Positions 1-6,600 of a stretch of 64,000 nt of DNA are shown in pieces. The DNA comes from Leptothoe spongobia TAU-MAC 1115. Lineage in GTDB: Bacteria > Cyanobacteriota > Cyanobacteriia > Phormidesmidales > Phormidesmidaceae. Each line of letters starts with the position of its first letter. The stretch's first letter is position 1. A program made the position numbers and the translations under genes. The stretch is from assembly GCF_018739885.1 (NCBI RefSeq), contig NZ_JADOES010000011.1, positions 1 to 64,000 on the forward strand. The letters run 5' to 3'. Under the pieces are notes generated by a model. It worked only from the letters and a program-made list of their open reading frames with translations. It was not told where the DNA came from and searched no databases.

Positions 1-32
1 AATGCATCGGTATTTTCCAGCAACGGTGCTAA

Positions 33-323
33 CTATTGTCCCAGATAGTCGAACGACCTAACCTTCCAAGTCGTGTTGAATAGTGGAATTATCTTGCCGC
101 TGTCTGGGTCTAGAGCCTCAGTCTGAGTCCATTTGTATTGATTACACAATTCGCACGCAAGGCAGAGATTTTCCAACTCGTCCATACCTCCTCGTGCAAC
201 TGGCTGAATATGATCAATCTGTAGCCATCCCATGGTGTAATCTTGATGACTCAAACAATATTCACAGCGATTTCTAGCCCGTTGTCGTACCTGTTGACGG
301 ATGCCGTCGGACAGACTACTCAT
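33..323 (-). CDS. HNH endonuclease, short C-terminus
   Basis: A 96-residue HNH-type nuclease. Visible are two zinc-knuckle-like CxxC pairs (C20/C23 and C57/C60), the catalytic-type DH at residues 37-38, and the N-L-x(3)-C-x(2)-CN-x(2)-K segment at 52-64. Family members usually run to about 150-170 residues and continue after the LFN motif (here residues 81-83) with a conserved tail. This one stops at residue 96, so it may be C-terminally shortened. The start ATG overlaps the stop of the upstream gene by four bases (ATGA), so the two are probably translated together. Such proteins cut or nick DNA, but the target here is unknown. Confidence 0.8.
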   Translation of the reverse strand: MSSLSDGIRQQVRQRARNRCEYCLSHQDYTMGWLQIDHIQPVARGGMDELENLCLACELCNQYKWTQTEALDPDSGKIIPLFNTTWKVRSFDYLGQ

Positions 324-721
324 TGCGAAAGAGATACCTGGATGCCACGTTTAACAGCTTCTGCTAGGGCCTCAGATTTATGCAGTAAGCCCAGTTGATA
401 AATTTGGAATAGTGCTACTAGTTCGTAACGTTCTGGTAACGTTAGCTCACGCGTTTTCCCCATAGCCTGTAGCTCACCCAAACGTTGATGTTGAATTGGG
501 TCCATCTTGATAGAAGCAAGTGCCAGCAAGTCTTTATCAGGCAGGGTATCAACAGATTGAGTCTGAGAAGTGGTGGCCCCTATAGTGGTATTAAGGGGCA
601 GCCACAGCATTTCTAAGGAATCAGTTAAAACGGTATTAAGGTCACGTTGAGTGGCCGTACCCAACTGTTTGGCATGTTCTACCAGATGGTCTGGCAGTTG
701 TAAGGTGACTTGGACCGTCAT
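320..721 (-). CDS. Small hypothetical protein paired with the HNH nuclease
   Basis: A 133-residue soluble protein. Its N-terminus (VTLQLPDHLVEHAKQLG, about residues 4-20) reads like the strand-helix start of a ribbon-helix-helix antitoxin or DNA-binding protein, but this is by eye only. The rest is helical and Leu-rich with a Gln/Thr linker near 50-56. It overlaps the following HNH gene by 4 bp, and the pair seems to form a two-gene operon. A role as cognate regulator or antitoxin of the nuclease is inference from this coupling. No enzyme motif is seen. Confidence 0.6.
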   Translation of the reverse strand: MTVQVTLQLPDHLVEHAKQLGTATQRDLNTVLTDSLEMLWLPLNTTIGATTSQTQSVDTLPDKDLLALASIKMDPIQHQRLGELQAMGKTRELTLPERYELVALFQIYQLGLLHKSEALAEAVKRGIQVSLSQ

Positions 722-856
722 AGCGAGAAGATATGAGTATTTGACTCAATTATGATGGTTCATTTAAATGGATGCCAACTCATCGCAACTGCGATTTTTG
801 GTGGCAGAGCCACGTTGCCTTGCTCCCAGGCTCTGCCTGGAGCAAGGGTGGGGCAA

Positions 857-1966
857 TTAAACTGTTTCGAGGCTTTTCATTTGGGTTTTGAGTAATGCTA
901 ATTGTTCTGATGCGATTAGGGGCATGGCACCAGAGGTTTGCTGATGCATCCATCGCACCATCATGGCCAATAGCAACTCCCGCAGATAGGCAAACGAGAA
1001 GCCCTCGGTCTCCTTAGCCAGAGTCTCCATGGCAGTGTCTGTCAGGTGCATCTCAGGACGTAGCTTTTTGTTCCACTGGCGAATGTAGGTATCCCGTTCT
1101 GTTAAGGCCGGTAATGCAAAGTAATACTTGCGGTCAAAGCGGCTGGGGCGTTCTAGAATAGCCACGTCCAACTTTTCAGGGTGGTTTGTGGTGGCAATGG
1201 TGACAATGCCATCGTTGGCGGCAAACCCATCTAGTTCATTCAAAAAGAACGAGCGATTTTCGTCATCTACTAGAGAATCTAAATCTTCTAAGATGAGTAA
1301 ACAGGGAGCCGCTTGCCTGGCCCGTTGAAACACTGTTTTAATGTTGCTACTCTCTGGGCCATGTTCGGCCTTGAAGCTTTTGACATAAAGACAGGGTTGC
1401 TCCAATAGGTTCACCACTGCTTTGACGGTATGGGTTTTACCATTGCCGGGAGGGCCAATCAACAATACCCCACGTTTCCAGGGCACACCATATTCGCCAT
1501 AGGTGGCACGGGCGGCAAAGAAGTCTTGTAAATCTGTTCTGATATCTTCTTTTAGGTTACCGCTGAGCACCAAATTATCGAAGGTGGCTGACTTAATCTC
1601 CTTAAAGAGGCTGGGGCTCTTGGACCAGTAGCCATCTTCAAAGACTAACAGCTCATCACGAACGTCTGAATTCCAATCGCAAACGGCGGCAAAGAAGCTA
1701 TCGGCTAAGGAAAAGGTATCCGTCAGAATCCATTGGTAGTGAACGGTTTGCCATCCTTCTCTCCAGGTCATGAGCAGAATATCCAGGGTATGGTCCTGCC
1801 AGCTGACTTCAAATCGGGCATTTTCAGCCTGCTGATAGGTCCGCTCATGTTTGCCGTCCCAATGGCTGGGCACATGGTTGTGGAACACCTGTTTGAGGCT
1901 GATGCTGCACTGACCATCGCGGGCATAGGCTTCTAGGTCAAAGGCGCATTCGCTGCCTTCAACCAT
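857..1966 (-). CDS. AAA+ ATPase, possibly N-terminally truncated
   Basis: A 369-residue AAA+ ATPase of the FtsH/BCS1-like class. Walker A GPPGNGKT is at 171-178, Walker B LLILEDLD at 223-230, sensor-1 ATTN at 258-261 and an arginine-finger stretch RPSRFDR at 273-279. An N-terminal region of about 160 residues has no recognised motif. The ATG at 1966 has no clear ribosome-binding site, and the reading frame continues upstream with protein-like sequence to an ATG at 2092, broken only by one TGA at 2036-2038. The present ORF may therefore be a restart product or a damaged gene. It lies head-to-head with the P-loop NTPase at 2269. Substrate unknown. Confidence 0.75.
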   Translation of the reverse strand: MVEGSECAFDLEAYARDGQCSISLKQVFHNHVPSHWDGKHERTYQQAENARFEVSWQDHTLDILLMTWREGWQTVHYQWILTDTFSLADSFFAAVCDWNSDVRDELLVFEDGYWSKSPSLFKEIKSATFDNLVLSGNLKEDIRTDLQDFFAARATYGEYGVPWKRGVLLIGPPGNGKTHTVKAVVNLLEQPCLYVKSFKAEHGPESSNIKTVFQRARQAAPCLLILEDLDSLVDDENRSFFLNELDGFAANDGIVTIATTNHPEKLDVAILERPSRFDRKYYFALPALTERDTYIRQWNKKLRPEMHLTDTAMETLAKETEGFSFAYLRELLLAMMVRWMHQQTSGAMPLIASEQLALLKTQMKSLETV

Positions 1967-2092
1967 TTCGCGGTCTGGGTATAGCTGGGTGAGGGATTGG
2001 CTGACGTGGTATGCGATAGCGCCAGCGCTGACTTGTCAGTTCGCATTGGTCGGCAATTGCAATGCATCAGTAATCAACTGCTTGATTTCCAT
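1967..2092 (-). pseudogene. In-frame 5' extension of the AAA+ gene with a premature TGA
   Basis: Reading the minus strand from an ATG at 2092 gives 18 codons (MEIKQLITDALQLPTNAN), then TGA at 2036-2038. It then continues without another stop for 23 codons (QVSAGAIAYHVSQSL and onward) into the ATG at 1966. The distance of 126 bp is exactly 42 codons. The composition looks like normal coding sequence. The simplest reading is a single nonsense mutation near the start of the AAA+ gene. A sequencing error, or a genuine start at 1966, cannot be excluded. Confidence 0.5.
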
Positions 2093-2268
2093 AGATTTCC
2101 AGGAGAAGTAGCAAATGGCAACTTTATGTTAGTGATTGCAGCCAGACCTGTGTGACCACTACAGCCTTTAAATTTCTCAACAGTGGGTGGGTAGTCCAGG
2201 AAAAATGCGCCATAGTCTAATGCATGGCAGCATCGGTCAGTATTGAACACGAACGGGGAGCAAAATAG

Positions 2269-3642
2269 ATGGGAGTAAATCTGGGTCGATTTTTCCGAGC
2301 GTGTAACCCTAGCAAAACGCTGAATCTGATATCCCCCGACGATGGCAAGTACTACATCGACTTCTCAGCAGTGCGGGGTAGCGATCTAGTACGAGAACTC
2401 AAGCGCACCATTACCTTTTCGGACCGGGAGCCCACCTGTCAGTTATTTACGGGCCATATTGGCTGTGGCAAGTCCACCGAGCTATCCCGCCTGCGCCAGG
2501 AGCTAGAGGATGACGGCTACCATGTGGTCTACTTTGAATCCACCGATGACCTGGATATGGGAGACGTGGACATTAGCGACATTTTGCTAGCCATTGCTAA
2601 ACAGGTCAGCAAAAGTCTAGAAGACGCCCGTCTACGTCTTGCTCCCAATAAGTTTCAAACCCTGCTCAAGAGTGCTGCTGATTTACTCAACTCCGAGGTG
2701 ACGGGGTTAAAGGTAAAAATCCCTGAGGTGGGTGGATTAAAGGTAGCCGATGAGGTGGGCCTAAGTGCTGAAGATGGTAACTATTCCCTCGCCTTTGGCA
2801 TTGGTGAGCTAACCACTAAAGCCAAGGATAGTAAAGATGTCCGCTCCCTACTACGGCAGCATCTAGAACCTCGGATTAACTCCATCCTAGACGTGATTAA
2901 TCGCGAGTTGATCGACACGGCAAATCAGCAGTTACTCGATCAGGGTAAGGCTGGGCTGGTGGTAATCGTGGATAACCTGGACCGGATTGACAATAAACCC
3001 AGGGGCCAGGGTCGTCGTCAGCCAGAATATCTATTTGTCGACCGGGGCGACCAGCTGAAAAAGCTGCGGTGCCATGTGGTGTATACCGTGCCGCTGGTGC
3101 TGTCCTTTTCTAACGAGCAGGAAAATCTGACCAATCGCTTTGGCAGTGCCCCCCAGGTATTACCCATGGTGCGTACCCAAAACCGAGATGGTAGTCCCTG
3201 CAAAGCAGGCATCGATTCCCTACGACAAATGCTGCTAGCTCGGGCCTTTCCAGAACTCTCTACGGAGGAACGCCTGGCTAAGGTAGGCGAGCTGTTTGAT
3301 TCGATAGAAACCCTGGACCGGTTATGTCTTGCCAGCGGTGGCCATGTACGAAACTTGCTAGTGTTAATCAACTACTGCCTCAAGAAGGCCGATCCCCCCT
3401 TTACGGGCGAGTTGCTGGACCGAGTCATTAGTCTCCGGCTAAGTGATTTGACCAAGGCCATTGACTTTGAAGAATGGGATTTGCTGCGGGAGGTGCATCG
3501 TACCAAAACCGTGCGGGGGGAAGGGGAATATCAGGCTTTATTGCGCAGTCTATTTGTGTTTGAATACCGAAATGCCGGTCAAACCTGGTTTGCGCTCAAC
3601 CCAGTCTTACTTGATGCTGAGGAACTAAAGTCCAATGGCTGA
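2269..3642 (+). CDS. P-loop NTPase (AAA/KAP-like), partner of the STAND-WD40 protein
   Basis: A 457-residue ATPase. Walker A GHIGCGKST is near residues 62-70, and Walker B LVVIVDNLD at 230-238 is followed by RID. There are no predicted membrane segments. A GGGGAG ribosome-binding site lies about 8-12 bases upstream of the ATG. The last 8 bases overlap the start of the 1894-residue gene, so the two are translationally coupled and probably work together. An ATPase co-encoded with a giant STAND/WD40 protein suggests a signalling or conflict (defence) module. That role is inference; no substrate can be read from the sequence. Confidence 0.75.
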   Translation: MGVNLGRFFRACNPSKTLNLISPDDGKYYIDFSAVRGSDLVRELKRTITFSDREPTCQLFTGHIGCGKSTELSRLRQELEDDGYHVVYFESTDDLDMGDVDISDILLAIAKQVSKSLEDARLRLAPNKFQTLLKSAADLLNSEVTGLKVKIPEVGGLKVADEVGLSAEDGNYSLAFGIGELTTKAKDSKDVRSLLRQHLEPRINSILDVINRELIDTANQQLLDQGKAGLVVIVDNLDRIDNKPRGQGRRQPEYLFVDRGDQLKKLRCHVVYTVPLVLSFSNEQENLTNRFGSAPQVLPMVRTQNRDGSPCKAGIDSLRQMLLARAFPELSTEERLAKVGELFDSIETLDRLCLASGGHVRNLLVLINYCLKKADPPFTGELLDRVISLRLSDLTKAIDFEEWDLLREVHRTKTVRGEGEYQALLRSLFVFEYRNAGQTWFALNPVLLDAEELKSNG

Positions 3643-6600
3643 GGAGACATCCCCCCATAACCAAGAAGCGTTAGACGAACTCTGCCGCTTGCTGCGATTT
3701 TCTCAAGGGGAGTTTACCTTGATCCTGGCAGTGTGTAACTCGACTCGTCATCGCCAGGAACTAGTTAAAGAGCTACGACAACAATGCTCTATTCCCTTCG
3801 ATGAAATCACTCTGGCTCCCACTGCCAGCACACTCTTCACCACAGTCAATGCTTACATCAAAGACGCTGCAAAAACTCCGCCTGAGGCTCTAATGGTCTA
3901 TGGCCTCAGTGAAGTCGAAGATCCAGAACAACTGCTAACGGCCACCAATCAGATTCGCGAGGAGTTTCGTGAGTTTACCTTTCCGCTGGTGCTATGGCTC
4001 ACAGATAATGACCAAAAGCATCTGATCCGTACCGCGCCAGACTTTTACACTTGGGCAAATCCGATTACGTTTGAAACACCATCATCATTCTTTCTATCAT
4101 TTATCGATGAACTGATTGAACATGTATGGCAGCAGGTCACCCAATCCCAGGAAAATCGTTTTCTAACGACTCAGGAACTGGGGCTGACAGCGAATTCAGC
4201 CAACTATCGCGAGTTAGAAACCAGTCTGGCTGTCCTGGCTAAACAAGATTTCCAGCTGCCCCCTGATCAGGCTGCTAATTTAGAATTTGTGCGCGGGCGC
4301 ATTGCCAATAACAATGAGGCTGCAGCCCGTGAGCACTATGCTTATAGTTTAGAGACATGGAAAACTCTGGTCCTTGGAGAAAACGATGAGCCCAAGTGGC
4401 AGGAGAAAATGGGGCATGTCCAGTTTTACTTAGGACTATGGTGGCGCAACCATGCTGAGCGACATCGACCTGACTTTGAGCTGGCGTTTGGCGAGGCACG
4501 AAAGTACTTTGCAGCGGCGATCGAGACACTTGAGGGGATTGAGGAGTCTAGTGCGGAGAATGTAAACAGTGAGAATTTAGAACCTTTGAGTCCTGACCAG
4601 GATCTTGTGTCCCCCTTACGAAGGGGGACCGACAGGGGGTTATTGGAATCTAGCACTAGCGATCAGAACCCCTCCGCCTTCGGCACCTCCCCTTCTACTA
4701 CGCCTTTAGCGCATGCCCGGAGGGCTATAGGGGAGGAAACCGCCTCTGTAGAAACATTATCTAAGGGGGAAATCCTAGCTGCTAGATATATTAACTACTT
4801 AGCCGAATCACTTCATCGCCTAGAACGATGGCCAGAATTAGAAACTGTGGCAACTAAGGCCAGAGCCTGGCATCAGCAACTGAACCACCCATTTCGGGTA
4901 GCTCGGGCCGAGGGATTCTTAGCTGAAGTTGCCCTGGCTAGGGAAGATTGGGCTACGGGACAACAGCATGCGGAAACGGCATTAGCATTAATCCAATCAG
5001 CTGACGTTACAGAGAAAAGTAAGCAAGATGCTGACTTTTATAACTGGATTAATAGTTTTCACCGTGGTTGGTATTTATTCTCCCTAGGGAAAGCTCAGTT
5101 TCAGCAACAGGATATTGATGCCGCGACGGAGACGTTAGAACAGGCACGCCGTATTTCCCAGCCGGACTATGATCCTAAGCTGTACAGCTTAATTCTGGCC
5201 CAGTTACAACGGTGTTATTTTCAGCAGGGGTTATATCTGCCTGCGTTTGAGACTCGCCGTCAGCGAGATGCGATTGATAGTCGGTTTAACTACCGTGCGT
5301 TTGTTGGGGCTGGGCGATTGCAGCCGAAACAACAAATTGCAAATCCGGCATTACCCACTGAGGACAATCGTAAGGATGCCATTGTTGCCTCTGGTCGGAA
5401 GCAGGATGTGCAGAAGCTGGTGAAGCGGCTGTCGCAGGATGAGTATGTGCTGACTATTGTCTATGGTCCCTCTGGGGTGGGGAAAAGTTCGTTGATAGAA
5501 GCGGGATTGATGCCTGCCTTAGAGCAGGAACGGATCGAAACTCGGCGGGTGGTGCCGGTCTATCTGCGACGATATCGAAACTGGGTAGAGGATTTGGTAC
5601 AGCTGTTAACGGAGCTGGAGTCTGGGATATCGGCCTATCGATCAAATATTTTCAATTATCCACAGGATCTTCTAGACGAAGACAAAGATTCATCGCCTGA
5701 AAATACAGCTCTACCGGAGAAAGTATTACGTCGATTGAAACACCATACTCAGAAAAACCAGGTCATGGTGTTGGTGTTTGATCAGTTTGAGGAGTTCTTT
5801 TTTGAATTTGAACAGACGGCTGAACGACGGGCTTTTTATGATTTTTTGGGTACTTGCTTGGGTATGCCCTATGTGAAGGTGGTGTTGTCACTTAGGGAGG
5901 ATTATATTCACTATCTGTTGGGATGTGACAGACTGACTAATCTGGATATCGTTGACAACAATATTCTGGATAAAAAATGGCTTTACTATCTTGGCAACTT
6001 TAAGCCGGATGAGACCAAAACAATCTTCAATGACCTGACCTATCCTACGCCTTATAAGCCTGAGCAGGAACTGGTGGAAAAGGTAGTTAATGATCTAGCT
6101 GCTGGGGCTGGGGAGGTTCGTCCCATTGAGTTACAGATTATCGGGGCACAGCTACAGGCGGAGGGGATTATAACACCGGAGGGTTATTACAACTGGGGAG
6201 ATCCTGAGCTACCGACGAAGGAGCTGTTGGTGCAGAAATATGTACGGGATATTGTGGATGAGTGTGGTTCCCAGAAGCATCAAGATTTGGCGGAGATGGT
6301 GCTGTATTTGCTGACGAATGAGAAAGGGACACGACCGTTAAAGACAAAGTCTGATTTGGCTAGTGATTTGAAAACAATAACGAATCAGACTGATTGGGAT
6401 CGAGATCTGTTGTCGCTGATTCTGAAGATTTTGACGGAGTCGGGGTTGGTGACTGAGGTGCCGGAAGCACCGGAAGAGCGGTATCAGCTGGTACATGATT
6501 ATTTGGCAACGTTGATTCGGTCATTTCAGCAGCCATTGATTGCACGGATTGAAGAAGAGCAGAAGAAGCGGGTGACAGCAGAAAAGCGACAAATTGAGGA

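Noticed and set aside
2036..2038. TGA read as selenocysteine in the AAA+ gene
   Set aside because: No SECIS-like hairpin was seen after it, cyanobacteria generally lack the selenocysteine pathway, and a nonsense mutation or later start is simpler.
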